Shown: positions 17,752-27,597, counted from the first letter of the stretch. The stretch is DNA of 45,324 bases from Cellulomonas triticagri (GCF_003696205.1 NZ_RFFI01000019.1:1-45324); one strand, 5' to 3'. The notes: generated by a model from the sequence alone, not told the origin. Numbers and translations are program-made.

Positions 17752-19344
17752 ATGGATCCTGAAGCGAAGACCACGGCTGCGAGCACCCAGGGTCACGGAC
17801 GGCGTGCGCCGAGCGTGCGCGACCTGCGCCGCGAGCTGAGGGCCGGGCAGCGCGACCTGGCCGAGCTCGTCGCGGACGCGTTGGCGTTCTCTGTGACCGC
17901 CACCGGCCTCCAGGGGATGCTGCAGCGCGCGGCGGCGGCGCGGGCCGCGCTGATCGCGCACGCGGAGGCCGAGGACGCCGCCTACCTCGCCGCCGCCGGG
18001 ACCGGCCATGAGCCGTACGTGCCCGAGCCGTTCGCCGCGCGTCTGGTCGCGGACGCCGAGGGCGACCTCGCCGCGGTGCTCGCCGACCCGTACGACCTGC
18101 TCGCCCAGCAACTCATGAAGGTCCAGGGCCACGAGTTCGGTGAGGTCCTGGTCAACGACGAGGACGGGCCACGCTACGAGTGGGCCTCCGCTGACGTCGA
18201 GGACATCGCTGCGGCGCGAACGGTGCTCGACCAGGTCGGTGACCTACTCGAGGAGCGACACGGCGTACCCGGGGCGAACCCTGGGCCTGCCCCGGATGTG
18301 GCTGGTCTGGCGGAGCGGGCCCGCGACGGCGCCCTGCCGGAGCCCGGCACCTCGTACCCGGTGCGCGGGTACGAGGTGCTGCTGCGCGCCCGCGGGGCCG
18401 GCCCTGGTGCTCCGGTCCACGCGGTGCCGGTGGTCTCGTGGGACGCCGGCGCGGCCGCGAAGGCCGTCGAGGACGTCATGACCGACGACGAGATCTCCAC
18501 CTGGGAGCACGCCGGGGTCAACCACGCCCGAGCGCCGTGGGCCGGCGCGCCGGACTCCACGGACCCGCGGATGCAGCGCGGCCCCGACCTTGAGACTGGA
18601 CCCGAGCGCGGGCCGGGGGAGGAGGCGGTCCCCGGCGGGTCGGGGGTGCTGGTGGACTTGACCGCGCCCCCGCTCGCAGCGCTGGCGCCGCCGAGCCCGC
18701 AGGTCGCGGAGCTGGTCGCGGACATGCGTGACGGCGGGCACGGCGTGCGCGTCGAGGACCTGGTGGCCGAGATGTTCTCCCGCCCGGCCCGGGTGGTGTT
18801 CACCTGGCACCCCGCGGCCAGCGAGCTGGCGTACCGGGCGGTGGCCGAGGACATGTGCGGCCCGGAGCCGACCTCGTGGCAGGGGCCGGAGGGGTACGTG
18901 CAGGCCACGGACCTGCTGCACGCCGGCTACGTGCTGCCTGACCTCTCCCGCGACCCCGACGTGCTCGCCCGGGCTGCCGTGGCCAGGCAGGTCGCGGACG
19001 ACATGTACTCCGCCGCCTACCCGCGGGACGCGCTCGAGCCCGACCGAGGTCCTGAATCCGAGGCGGAGCCGGAGCGGGTGCGGGTGTACTCCGCGCCGCA
19101 CTGCCCGCAGTGCGCGGCCACCGTGCGGACGCTGACCAAGGCCGGGGTGCCGTTCGACAAGATCGACCTCGGCGACCTGGACGACGGCGAACGTGCCCGC
19201 GTCACCGCCGGGCACACGACCGCCCCGGTGGTCGTGGCTCCGGGGGTGGGGACCTGGTCCGGGCACCGCCCCACCCGCCTGGAAGCGCTCACCGCCCAGC
19301 ACGCCACCAAACCGTCCGCCGGTGGACCGGGCGGCCCGGCATGA
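17752..19344 (+). CDS. ICE protein with C-terminal glutaredoxin/NrdH-like domain
   Basis: A 530-aa protein from ATG 17752, preceded by GAGAGGCG. Residues 1-430 are acidic, Ala-rich and mostly helical, with no domain I can name. Residues of about 443-512 form a thioredoxin-fold redoxin domain: a strand RVRVYS, the CPQC active site (C451, C454), the helix and KIDLGD strand, and a TTAPVVV cis-Pro segment. This resembles NrdH/glutaredoxin proteins that reduce disulfides in the cytoplasm. A redoxin fused to a long ICE protein is notable; possible targets are Cys-rich neighbours such as the zinc-binding protein (inference). Its stop overlaps the next start by ATGA. Confidence 0.75.
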   Translation: MDPEAKTTAASTQGHGRRAPSVRDLRRELRAGQRDLAELVADALAFSVTATGLQGMLQRAAAARAALIAHAEAEDAAYLAAAGTGHEPYVPEPFAARLVADAEGDLAAVLADPYDLLAQQLMKVQGHEFGEVLVNDEDGPRYEWASADVEDIAAARTVLDQVGDLLEERHGVPGANPGPAPDVAGLAERARDGALPEPGTSYPVRGYEVLLRARGAGPGAPVHAVPVVSWDAGAAAKAVEDVMTDDEISTWEHAGVNHARAPWAGAPDSTDPRMQRGPDLETGPERGPGEEAVPGGSGVLVDLTAPPLAALAPPSPQVAELVADMRDGGHGVRVEDLVAEMFSRPARVVFTWHPAASELAYRAVAEDMCGPEPTSWQGPEGYVQATDLLHAGYVLPDLSRDPDVLARAAVARQVADDMYSAAYPRDALEPDRGPESEAEPERVRVYSAPHCPQCAATVRTLTKAGVPFDKIDLGDLDDGERARVTAGHTTAPVVVAPGVGTWSGHRPTRLEALTAQHATKPSAGGPGGPA

Positions 19345-19883
19345 CCCCCACCGATCACCGGTGGCCGCCGAACGACCCGGTTGGGGCGGCGGTGACCACC
19401 GGCGCGCCGGCAGTCGAGCCCTCCGCGGGTGTGGAGCGGTGGCGGCCCGCCGTCGACGACCCGGTCGTCGTGGCGCGGTTCGTCGGGTTCGTTCACCGGA
19501 GCCCGGGTTGCTGGTGGTGGACCGGGGCGCTGTCCAGCTGCGGGCATGGCCGGTTCTGGGTCCGCGCGGGGCTGGTGGTGATCGCCCACCGGTTCGCCTA
19601 CGCGCTCGCCCACCCGGACGCTGCCCTGCCGGAGGTACTGGCGCACACCTGTGATGAGTCGTCGTGCCAGAAGCCCGCGCACCTGGCCCCGAGCGACCCG
19701 GACGACAACCGCGCGCAGTGGGTCGCGCGTCGCTCCACCCCAGGTAGTCCACTGCGCGACACCAGGGGTGCCCGAGGGCGCGCCGCGGCGGTGCGTGCCG
19801 CGCTGCGAACGGGAGGCGACGCGTCCGCGTCCGCAGCGGCGGGAGCCCCGGCGGTGGATGCCGGGCAGGGCTCTCTGTGGTGA
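19341..19883 (+). CDS. HNH endonuclease-like protein (phage HNH_3 type)
   Basis: A 180-aa protein whose ATG overlaps the preceding stop (ATGA). Residues of about 45-130 carry the pattern of small phage-type HNH proteins: CWWWTGALSSCGHGRF, an AHRFAYALAH helix, then LAHTCDESSCQKPAHL and a DN pair. The His, Cys and Asn residues would bind metal and catalyse DNA cleavage. The last 50 residues are Ala/Arg-rich and low in complexity. It is embedded in a coupled series leading to the relaxase, which suggests a role in conjugative DNA processing or element spread; this is inference. Confidence 0.7.
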   Translation: MTPTDHRWPPNDPVGAAVTTGAPAVEPSAGVERWRPAVDDPVVVARFVGFVHRSPGCWWWTGALSSCGHGRFWVRAGLVVIAHRFAYALAHPDAALPEVLAHTCDESSCQKPAHLAPSDPDDNRAQWVARRSTPGSPLRDTRGARGRAAAVRAALRTGGDASASAAAGAPAVDAGQGSLW

Positions 19884-20593
19884 CTGGCAGCCGTGACCCC
19901 GACGCCGGGCCGGCCCCGGCCTCGGGCGCGGGGCGGGTGTGCGCGAACCCGGTGTGCACGCAGGTGCTGGCCTCGCACCGGCGCCCCGACGCTCGGTACT
20001 GCACTCAGGCGTGCCGAGACCGGGCTCGCTCAGCCCGCTACCGGCAGACGCGTGCCGCAGCCAGAGCCCTGGCCGGGCCCGCGAGCGGTGCCGGTGGCCC
20101 GGAACCGGCCGGGTCGCGCACGTGCGCGAACCCGGCGTGTGGTGCGAGATTCGCGCCCGGCAAGCGGGCCGACGCGGTGTTCTGCGACCGCTCCTGCGGG
20201 GCCCGCGCGCGGGCGGTCGAGCGCCGCGCGGCCAAGGCGGCCGCAGCACGCGGCGAGCACGCCCAGCGCCTCGCAGTGGCGCTGTCCGCGCGGTTGCCGC
20301 GCACGTCGGCGCAGATCACGGCGGTCCGAGACCGCATCGAGGCAGCCGACGCGCGCGCCGCGGCGCTGGAGACCGAGTTGGACCGGGTGCGGGTCGACGC
20401 GCGGCGCCTCGCCCGCCTGGCCCGGTACCTGTTCCTGGCGACCGGCGCGCCCGGGTTCTCCCGCCCCGGGGTGCAGGCGGTCCTCGGGACCTACCTGACC
20501 GCGGCGGACCGCCGCACCGTCCCCGAGGGGTTCGCGCAGGCCGACCTCGCTGCGCTGATCCCCGACCTCGGCGTCGCGGACGGTGGTGCCTGA
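19880..20593 (+). CDS. double zinc-knuckle protein upstream of the relaxase
   Basis: GTG at 19880 overlaps the previous stop (GTGA); 237 aa. Two similar Cys4 modules are visible: C21/C26/C41/C45 and C82/C87/C102/C106. Both have the form CANPxC...(Y/F)Cxx(A/S)C and each is followed by an Arg-rich helix. A coiled coil follows at about 140-175, then a C-terminal helical part with a YLFLATGAPGF segment. Zinc knuckles followed by basic helices suggest DNA binding. Its stop touches the relaxase start, so a relaxosome accessory role is a reasonable inference. No named family is recognised. Confidence 0.7.
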   Translation: MTGSRDPDAGPAPASGAGRVCANPVCTQVLASHRRPDARYCTQACRDRARSARYRQTRAAARALAGPASGAGGPEPAGSRTCANPACGARFAPGKRADAVFCDRSCGARARAVERRAAKAAAARGEHAQRLAVALSARLPRTSAQITAVRDRIEAADARAAALETELDRVRVDARRLARLARYLFLATGAPGFSRPGVQAVLGTYLTAADRRTVPEGFAQADLAALIPDLGVADGGA

Positions 20594-23500
20594 TGGCGAT
20601 GAGCATCACGGTGATGCGGTCGGTGGCCTACCTGCTGGACACCTGCCAGACGCCCGACGGGCCAGCCGGCGGCCCCGTGGCGTACTTCACCCAGGACGGC
20701 ACGTGGCCCGGACGGTGGGGAGGCGCCGGGCTGTCCGCGGTCGGCCTGAGCGCGGGGACGCGCGTCGACCCCGGGCAGGCCACCGCGCTGCTGGAGCACG
20801 GTGCCCACCCGATCACCGGCGAGGCGCTCGGGCGCCCCCGGCTTGCCGGCGACGCGGCCGCGTCGGGCACAGCGGTGGGGGCGTTCGACCTGACGTTCAC
20901 GATCCCGAAGTCGGTGTCGGTGCTGTGGGCCGTGGCCGACGCTGACACCCGCCAAGCCATCTGGGACGCCCACCACGCCGCGATCGACGCCGCGGTGGAC
21001 TGGGCCAGTGCGCAGGTCCTGCGCACCCGCTCTGGGCGCGGCGGAGTCGCGGTCGAGGCCACGCGCGGGATGCTGTACGCGGCGTTCGACCACTTCGAGT
21101 CCCGAGACGGCGACCCCCACCTGCACACCCACGTCGCCCTGGCGAACAGGGTGCAGCGCGCCCGCGACGGCGCGTGGCGGACCGTGGACGGCAAGTCGCT
21201 GCTGCGCGGCGCGGTCGCGGTCTCCGAGCACCACGAGAACCTCCTGCTGGACCTGCTGCACGAACGCCTCGGGCTGCAGTTCACCGAACGTGCCCGGCCA
21301 CGCGCCACCTCGAAGGCGGTCGTGCTCGACGTCGCCGGGATCGGGGCGGACGTGGTGGCTGCGTTCAGCTCCCGGGACAAGGCCGTCTCGGCGCGGCTGG
21401 ACGAGCTCTGCCAGGCATGGTCCGCCGAGCACGGCGGCGCGGCGCCGCCCCGTCGGGTGGTGGACTCGCTGAAGCTCGCGGCCTGGGCCGCGACCCGCGC
21501 CCCGAAGAAGACGATCCCGGACTCGCTGTCCGACCTGACCACCCGGTGGCGCCGCGAGCTCGCGACACTCGGCACCGACCCACGCGGCCTGGTCACGGCG
21601 TGCATCGGGCACCCGGTCCGGCAGGTCGCCGTCGCCCGCATCAGCAGCGACCCCGAGGTCGTCGTCGAGCTGGCGCGCTTGGTGCTCGCCGCGCAGGCCT
21701 CCACCGACCGCGAGAAGGTCAGCCCCGACCAGGTGCCGGGTCACGAGGTCGCCGACTACCTCGCGGCCGCCGCGGCGGGGGCAGCCGACGCCGCCGCCCT
21801 CGCCGAGGTCCGGGGCGCCGCCGAGGGGTCGGGTGACGGGGTGGTCGAGCAGGTCAGCGGACACCTCGGGGCGATCGTGCACGCCCGGCTGGCCGCGGGT
21901 TCCTCGACCTGGACCGCGGCGGGCGCGTTCGCGGCCGCCGCCCGCCTGACGCGGTCGCTGCGCACCGACCCCGCCCAGCGCGCGGCGCTGACCGACGTGG
22001 TCGCCAGCGCGGCGCTGAAGATGTGCGTCCCGCTCACCGCGCAGCGCTACCGCCTCCCACCGAACGCCACGAACCTTGTCGCGGTCGGCGGGGCGTCGGT
22101 GTTCGACGATCCCGGGGCGCGGGTGTTCACCTCCCGGGTCGTCCTAGACGCCGAGGCGGCCGTCCACGACGCCGCCACCACGGCGCTGCCGCGGCAGGCG
22201 ACCGGCGCGCTGGACCCCGACCACGCACGGGCAGCCCTGGCGGCCTACACGCCGGGGCAGGGGCGGACGCTCGCCGCCGACCAGGTCGCGGCCGTCGCGC
22301 ACCTGGCCTGCGCGCCACCACGGGTCGCCGCGATGGTCGGCGCCGCCGGCACCGGCAAGACCACCTCGTTGCGCGCACTGCGGGACCTGTGGGCCGACGC
22401 CCACGGCGAAGGGCGGGTGCTGGCGCTCGCGCCGTCGGCTCGGGCCGCGTCCGTGCTGCGCGGCGAGCTGGACGGCGTCGACGCGATGACCGTGGCCGGA
22501 TTCCTGACCGCGACCACCCCCGCAGCGAAGGCCGACCGGACACGGTGGATCGCCCGCTGCCGCACCCGCGCCCACGCGGCCCGCAACGTCGCCTCGCGCG
22601 CGCGCGCGGGACGCGCGCTGGCCGCGGCCCTGGCGCAGGACGCCTCGGTTACCGTGCGCCCAGGGTCCCTGGTGATCGTGGACGAGGCCGCGATGGCCAC
22701 CACCGCCGACCTCGCAGCGGTCCTGGCCGAGGTCGAATCCGCCGGAGCACGCATGGTCCTGGTCGGAGACCCCGCCCAGCTCGACGCGGTCGGCGCCGGC
22801 GGGATCCTGGGCCGGTTGGACCGCACCGGCCTGGCCGCGCGCCTGACCTCGATCTTCCGATTCACCGACCGCTGGCAGGCAACCGCGTCCACCCGACTGC
22901 GCGCCGGCGACACCACCGTGGTCGCGCCCTGCACGCACACCCAGCCGCACCAGGCGGCAGGCCCGTGCTCGTACGACGACGCCGGGTGGGTGCACGAGGG
23001 CCACGACTCCGAGGTGTCCGAAGGCGCCTACGCCGCCACCCAGAGCGCCCTGGCCGCCGGGCGGGACGCGGTCCTGCTGGTGGCGACGAACGCCGACCTG
23101 TTCGAGCTGAACACCCGCGCCACGCTGGAACGCCGCGCAGCCGGGACCGTCGACACCAGCCGCCTGGTACCCCTACGTGCGGGCGCGGACGCCGGGGTCG
23201 GTGACCTGGTGGTGACTCGCCGCAACGAGGCGAAGATCACCGACTCCACCGGGGCCCGCATCGAGAACGGGCAGCTGCTGCGCGTGGAGAAGATCACCGA
23301 CGACGGCCGAGCGATCTGTCGACGCACCGGCACGCCCGGCACCGACGCGCGCGCGGCGCGGGTCACGTTGCCAGCGACCTACCTGGCCGAGGACGTGGAG
23401 CTGGGCTACGCGCTGACCGCGCACCGGGCGCAGGGCATCACTGTGGACGAGGCGCACCTGGTGATCCCGTACGGAGCGCGGATGACCCGCGAGCTGATCT

Positions 23501-26073
23501 ACGTCGCGATGACCCGCGCCCGCGGCGCGAACCATGTCTGGACCGGCCTGCCGGACGCCGACCAGCTGCGCGCCGAGCACACCCCCGCCTACACCCGCGA
23601 CGAGAACGGGGACATGGTCCCCGTCCAGCCCACGGCGACGGACGTCCTGGCTCGCGCGCTGACCGCCACACGGGCGCAGACCACCGCCCACGAGACCGCC
23701 GCAGCCGAGACCGAACGCACGAGCTCGCTAGCACTGCTCGCCGCCGAGCACGCGCACCTGGTGCACCTGGCCGCCGAAGAACAGCTGCGCGATCTCATCA
23801 CCGACCTGCACGGAACTGACCACGCCGCCGCCTACTGGGCCGACGAGGGACCATGGCAGGCGCTGGTCGCCACCTTCGCCCGCGCCCACGCGCTGCACCC
23901 CGAGCGCACCACCCGACTGCTCGCCCTGCCCCACCACCGCGACGTCGACCCCGCCCAAGGCGAACTCGACCTGTTCGGCCCAGCCCCAGCACCAGGCGCG
24001 CCGGCGTCCCGGCGGACCCACCCAGCGGGGACGGGCGCGCAGGACCACGCGCTCGACAGCACAGCCCCGACGGCACCCACCGCGCACGACCTGAACCTGG
24101 ACCTCGCCCTGGACGAGAGCCTGGCCTCCAGCGGCCCAGTCACCGGGCGCCCACAGGGCGACACCGAGATCGCCGACGGCGCGGGTGGCGGCCCGCACAC
24201 GCCGGACGACACGACCACGGCGGCTCCGGACGAGCAGGGAGCGCGGGGTGCGGCGCTGCTGGCTCACTGGACGCTGAACGCCGCCATCGTGAACCCCCAC
24301 CTGGCCGGGGGAGCTCCGCCCGGGTGGGTCACCGGACTGACGCCACCCATCGGCGCCGGGCCCTCGGACGTGGTGGACCTCGCCCACCAGGCTCAAGCCC
24401 TCATCGCCGCGCGGCAGAAGAACCTTGCCCGACAGGTCATCTGCAGCACCCCGCCCGGCTGGGTGGACCTGCTGCCGGCGTGCCCGGAGGCCGCCCTCGA
24501 CCCAGACGGCGCGGCCGCCTGGCAGGACGTGGCCACGCAGGTGGCCGCCTACCGCGACACCTTCACCATCGAGACCCCCGACCCCCTCGGCCCTGAACCC
24601 GAGCCCGGGTTCCAGTCCCGTGCCCGGGCCCTGGTCGCCACCGCGATCGACCAGCTCACCACTCGGAAGCCCGCACGCCCGCCCGCGCCATGGAACCCAC
24701 CGCTGGACCCGCACGCCGACCCCGACCACGACTGGGCCGAACCCGAGGAGGTCAGCGCGCCGACCCGCGCCGAGGCACGCCAACGCGCACCGTGGTGGAC
24801 CGAGCACGACCGCGCCGAGCCGGCCGACGCCAGCGATGCCGACCTCCTCGACGGCGACGTCGACGAACCGACCTGGTGGGAACCGGCCTACACCCTTCCC
24901 GCCGCCGCCCGACGAGCCAGCACCACCCCACGCGACGTCGACCTCGCGGTCGACGTCGACGACCTGCTCCGGCTCGCCGCGGTCAACACCGCCGCACTGG
25001 ACTACTGGACCTCCTGTGCACAAGACCCCAAGTCCTGGGTCCCCGCGTACCTCGCCAACCGCGCCCTGGACACCGCGGTCACCCCGGCGCATGCCCCACC
25101 CGGATGGACCAGCACCTACAACCACCTGCGCGCACACGGGTTCACCGACGCTGATCTGCTCGACGCGGGCCTGGCGACCCGCACCCGCCAAGGCACCCTG
25201 GTCGACCGGTTCCGCGACCGCGCCGTGATCCCCATCCACGACCAGACCGGACGCATCGCAGGATTCACCGCCCGCGCCAACCCCCACGACACAGACCCGC
25301 GCACCGCGAAGTACCTCAACACCCCCACCACCGCCCTGTTCGACAAGTCCACCCTCCTGGCCGGCCTCACCCCCAGGGCGCGAGCCGCCCTGGCCGCCGG
25401 AGCAGTACCCGTCATCGTCGAGGGCGCCCTGGACGCCGCGGCCGTCACCGCCGCCGGACGCGGAACCCTGGTGGGCGTCGCACCCTGCGGAACCGCCCTC
25501 ACCACCGCCCAGCTCACCACCCTCGCCACCGCACGCGAAGGACACACCGGCGCCGTCGTGCTCGGGTTCGACGACGACACCGCCGGACACTCCGCGACCG
25601 CCCGAACATGGGACCTCCTCGACCCCCGAGACGCGACCACCGCCCGGTCCGCGCAGTGGAACGGCCACAAGGACCCCGCCGCCCTCGCCGCCCAAGCCGA
25701 CTCCGACGCGGTACTCACCGCGATCACCAACGCCCAACCGCTCGTCACCTCCGTCATCGAGGAACGACTGCGCGAACACGACCTGAGCACCGCGGAGGGT
25801 CGCGTGTGGGCCGCACGCACCGCGGCGGCCACAGCTGTGGCGACCCTCGAGCCCGAGACCATGGACGCCGCCGGACAGGCACTGCGCGCAGCCCTAACAA
25901 GCGCCGGAATCGAGACCGACACCGCGAAAGCGATCTGGGACCGAGCCCACACCGAGGCCCTCGTTGCCTACTCGCAGGCCGCCGACCACCGACCCGACGA
26001 CGTAGCCACGACCGTGACGAACCTGCCCCCGAGGCACCCGCACGCCGGGGCCAGCGGTCCCGCACCGCTCTGA
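20593..26073 (+). CDS. TraA/TrwC-type relaxase-helicase-primase fusion
   Basis: 1826 aa; the ATG overlaps the previous stop by one base. The N-terminal TrwC/MobF relaxase domain has candidate nicking tyrosines Y13 and Y31, FDLTFTIPKSVS, and the metal-binding HLHTH (176-180). A RecD/TraI-like superfamily 1 helicase follows: GAAGTGKTT (583-591), VDEAAM, a TAHRAQG motif and AMTRARG. The C-terminus is a DnaG-like primase core: RFRDRAVIPI and KYLNTP segments, then a TOPRIM fold with VIVEG (E1610) and GFDDD (D1660-D1662). No zinc-binding primase domain is seen. It would nick and unwind the element for transfer and may prime the complementary strand in the recipient. Confidence 0.92.
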   Translation: MAMSITVMRSVAYLLDTCQTPDGPAGGPVAYFTQDGTWPGRWGGAGLSAVGLSAGTRVDPGQATALLEHGAHPITGEALGRPRLAGDAAASGTAVGAFDLTFTIPKSVSVLWAVADADTRQAIWDAHHAAIDAAVDWASAQVLRTRSGRGGVAVEATRGMLYAAFDHFESRDGDPHLHTHVALANRVQRARDGAWRTVDGKSLLRGAVAVSEHHENLLLDLLHERLGLQFTERARPRATSKAVVLDVAGIGADVVAAFSSRDKAVSARLDELCQAWSAEHGGAAPPRRVVDSLKLAAWAATRAPKKTIPDSLSDLTTRWRRELATLGTDPRGLVTACIGHPVRQVAVARISSDPEVVVELARLVLAAQASTDREKVSPDQVPGHEVADYLAAAAAGAADAAALAEVRGAAEGSGDGVVEQVSGHLGAIVHARLAAGSSTWTAAGAFAAAARLTRSLRTDPAQRAALTDVVASAALKMCVPLTAQRYRLPPNATNLVAVGGASVFDDPGARVFTSRVVLDAEAAVHDAATTALPRQATGALDPDHARAALAAYTPGQGRTLAADQVAAVAHLACAPPRVAAMVGAAGTGKTTSLRALRDLWADAHGEGRVLALAPSARAASVLRGELDGVDAMTVAGFLTATTPAAKADRTRWIARCRTRAHAARNVASRARAGRALAAALAQDASVTVRPGSLVIVDEAAMATTADLAAVLAEVESAGARMVLVGDPAQLDAVGAGGILGRLDRTGLAARLTSIFRFTDRWQATASTRLRAGDTTVVAPCTHTQPHQAAGPCSYDDAGWVHEGHDSEVSEGAYAATQSALAAGRDAVLLVATNADLFELNTRATLERRAAGTVDTSRLVPLRAGADAGVGDLVVTRRNEAKITDSTGARIENGQLLRVEKITDDGRAICRRTGTPGTDARAARVTLPATYLAEDVELGYALTAHRAQGITVDEAHLVIPYGARMTRELIYVAMTRARGANHVWTGLPDADQLRAEHTPAYTRDENGDMVPVQPTATDVLARALTATRAQTTAHETAAAETERTSSLALLAAEHAHLVHLAAEEQLRDLITDLHGTDHAAAYWADEGPWQALVATFARAHALHPERTTRLLALPHHRDVDPAQGELDLFGPAPAPGAPASRRTHPAGTGAQDHALDSTAPTAPTAHDLNLDLALDESLASSGPVTGRPQGDTEIADGAGGGPHTPDDTTTAAPDEQGARGAALLAHWTLNAAIVNPHLAGGAPPGWVTGLTPPIGAGPSDVVDLAHQAQALIAARQKNLARQVICSTPPGWVDLLPACPEAALDPDGAAAWQDVATQVAAYRDTFTIETPDPLGPEPEPGFQSRARALVATAIDQLTTRKPARPPAPWNPPLDPHADPDHDWAEPEEVSAPTRAEARQRAPWWTEHDRAEPADASDADLLDGDVDEPTWWEPAYTLPAAARRASTTPRDVDLAVDVDDLLRLAAVNTAALDYWTSCAQDPKSWVPAYLANRALDTAVTPAHAPPGWTSTYNHLRAHGFTDADLLDAGLATRTRQGTLVDRFRDRAVIPIHDQTGRIAGFTARANPHDTDPRTAKYLNTPTTALFDKSTLLAGLTPRARAALAAGAVPVIVEGALDAAAVTAAGRGTLVGVAPCGTALTTAQLTTLATAREGHTGAVVLGFDDDTAGHSATARTWDLLDPRDATTARSAQWNGHKDPAALAAQADSDAVLTAITNAQPLVTSVIEERLREHDLSTAEGRVWAARTAAATAVATLEPETMDAAGQALRAALTSAGIETDTAKAIWDRAHTEALVAYSQAADHRPDDVATTVTNLPPRHPHAGASGPAPL

Positions 26074-26248
26074 GTGCTACCCAAGGCAGCGGCGAAGCGC
26101 GTTGGAGTTCGCGGCAGAGGACCGTGGGCCGGTCGCGATCGCCCCGAGCGTCGTCGTCTCCAGCCGACTCGTGCCGACTCCGTCCGTGTTCTTAATTCTG
26201 ACAAGCGCTCCGATTGCGAACGGACACAATTGGGGCTTGAGATCCGCT

Positions 26249-26995
26249 ATGGTCACGCGCATGGCAGATCAGCAGCGAGCTGACGAGGGCGGCACGGGAT
26301 CGTCGCGCACGCGAGGCCTTCTGGGCGACGTCCTTGTCTGCTTGGCGATTGCTATCGTGACTATCGCCGGAACGGCGGCCCTCTGGGTGAAGGGTGGAGG
26401 GGCGTGGTTCGACGACTCGTACATACGGATCGTCGGTTGGGTGGGTGCTCTTGTCTCGCTCGTGGGGGTACTCCTCGCGTACCTCATCTTCCGCCGTCAG
26501 AAGCGCGATGCTGACAGCGCGAGCGCGCGACAAATCGACATTCTTTCCGGCCTTCAAGAGGTGATGGGCCAAGTGCACGCGAAAGTAACAGACCTCGCGA
26601 TGCACCGAGCGAACGAAGCCATCTCGGACAGTGAGGCGGAGGAGGGGGCGGGGCTCGAAGACCTCTGGGCTGATGTTGCGCCCGAGCGAAGCGCTGGCGA
26701 GCTCTACCTAACCAGCCCTTCAGGCAAACGTCGCCGCGTGTTTGAACCGCGCGATATCCCCATGGCAGTCGTCGGTGCGCTCGTAGGGGAGTGGCGAAGG
26801 CAGGGGTTGTCCGGGAAATGGCCGCTCGGCGCGCTTCGGGGGGCATTCCGCGCAGAGGGCAAGGGGAATCACCCCTGGTATCTTATTCTTGTCCCGCCGC
26901 ACGACGAGGATAATCCGCGAATGTGGAAAGTGACGAGAGGTCCGGGCGACGCGGACCGTGCAGTGCAGGTCACGAACCCGAAACAGATCCGATGA
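26249..26995 (+). CDS. two-TM protein with cytoplasmic domain, partner of HEPN-like gene
   Basis: About 248 aa. ATG 26249 is chosen; ATG 26261 is also possible and neither has a clear ribosome binding site, so the message may be nearly leaderless. Two membrane segments (about 26-47 and 61-81) are followed by a charged helical linker and a soluble C-terminal domain of about 110 residues that ends in a WKVTRGPGDADRAVQV segment. No named family is recognised. The GC content is clearly lower than in the transfer genes, which points to separate acquisition. It overlaps the next gene by ATGA. A 2-TM sensor or effector next to a putative RNase is a layout often seen in phage-defence operons, so an immune role is suggested but unproven. 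Confidence 0.7.
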   Translation: MVTRMADQQRADEGGTGSSRTRGLLGDVLVCLAIAIVTIAGTAALWVKGGGAWFDDSYIRIVGWVGALVSLVGVLLAYLIFRRQKRDADSASARQIDILSGLQEVMGQVHAKVTDLAMHRANEAISDSEAEEGAGLEDLWADVAPERSAGELYLTSPSGKRRRVFEPRDIPMAVVGALVGEWRRQGLSGKWPLGALRGAFRAEGKGNHPWYLILVPPHDEDNPRMWKVTRGPGDADRAVQVTNPKQIR

Positions 26996-27597
26996 GCGCG
27001 TCTCGTCAACTTCGGCGGAATGATCCGCCCTCGTGGGATGACGGCTGGACGCTGCAGCTCGACGACCAGTCGCTTCGCGGCGTGTTGTGGAGCAGACGCG
27101 GACTCGTTGAGGCCCACCGTCGCGCGGCGAGCGCCGGCTCCATCGCGTTTGATCACTGGTCTGCTGCTGTTGAAGCAGTGTGGTGGGCGGTCGCGCTCGA
27201 CGACGTGTTGAACTCGTTGCTCGACGGCCGATACCGCCCAGCGCGCGCTACTGAACGCGACGGGCAGACCGTCGTCGGACTGCGATGGCTCCGCCACCAG
27301 CATGCGCATCGCATCATCGTGACTGGCCAAGGCGGGCCAAAGCAAGACTTCATTGGACCCAGCGGCGGCCCCCCGTTCTATATCAGCCCGGCCAACCGAT
27401 GGCTACCGCGCTCGGACATGAGCGTCGCTGACCGAAAGCGCGACCCGATATCGGAAGAAGCCTACGATGTGTGCGTTGCCGGGCATCCGCTTGAATCGCC
27501 GATCGCCGAGTCGATCAAGTGGTTCGACCTCGTCCTGGCCGCCTCGGGGGTCCACCCCAATCGCCGAGTCGATGGCGGCGATCCGACGATTCTCTAG
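26992..27597 (+). CDS. HEPN-like protein (putative RNase), coupled to the 2-TM gene
   Basis: 201 aa; the ATG overlaps the upstream stop (ATGA). Residues of about 40-105 are helical, with a WWAVALDDVL helix and then GLRWL followed by RHQHAH (R101-H106). This matches the R-[N/D/H]-X3-H signature of HEPN RNases of toxin and abortive-infection systems. The family call is by motif only. The rest (about 107-201) has no recognised fold. It has no membrane segment. Its stop overlaps the end of an IS3 remnant on the other strand, so its C-terminus may have been altered by insertion. The fixed pairing with a 2-TM protein suggests a two-component defence module. Confidence 0.6.
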   Translation: MSASRQLRRNDPPSWDDGWTLQLDDQSLRGVLWSRRGLVEAHRRAASAGSIAFDHWSAAVEAVWWAVALDDVLNSLLDGRYRPARATERDGQTVVGLRWLRHQHAHRIIVTGQGGPKQDFIGPSGGPPFYISPANRWLPRSDMSVADRKRDPISEEAYDVCVAGHPLESPIAESIKWFDLVLAASGVHPNRRVDGGDPTIL

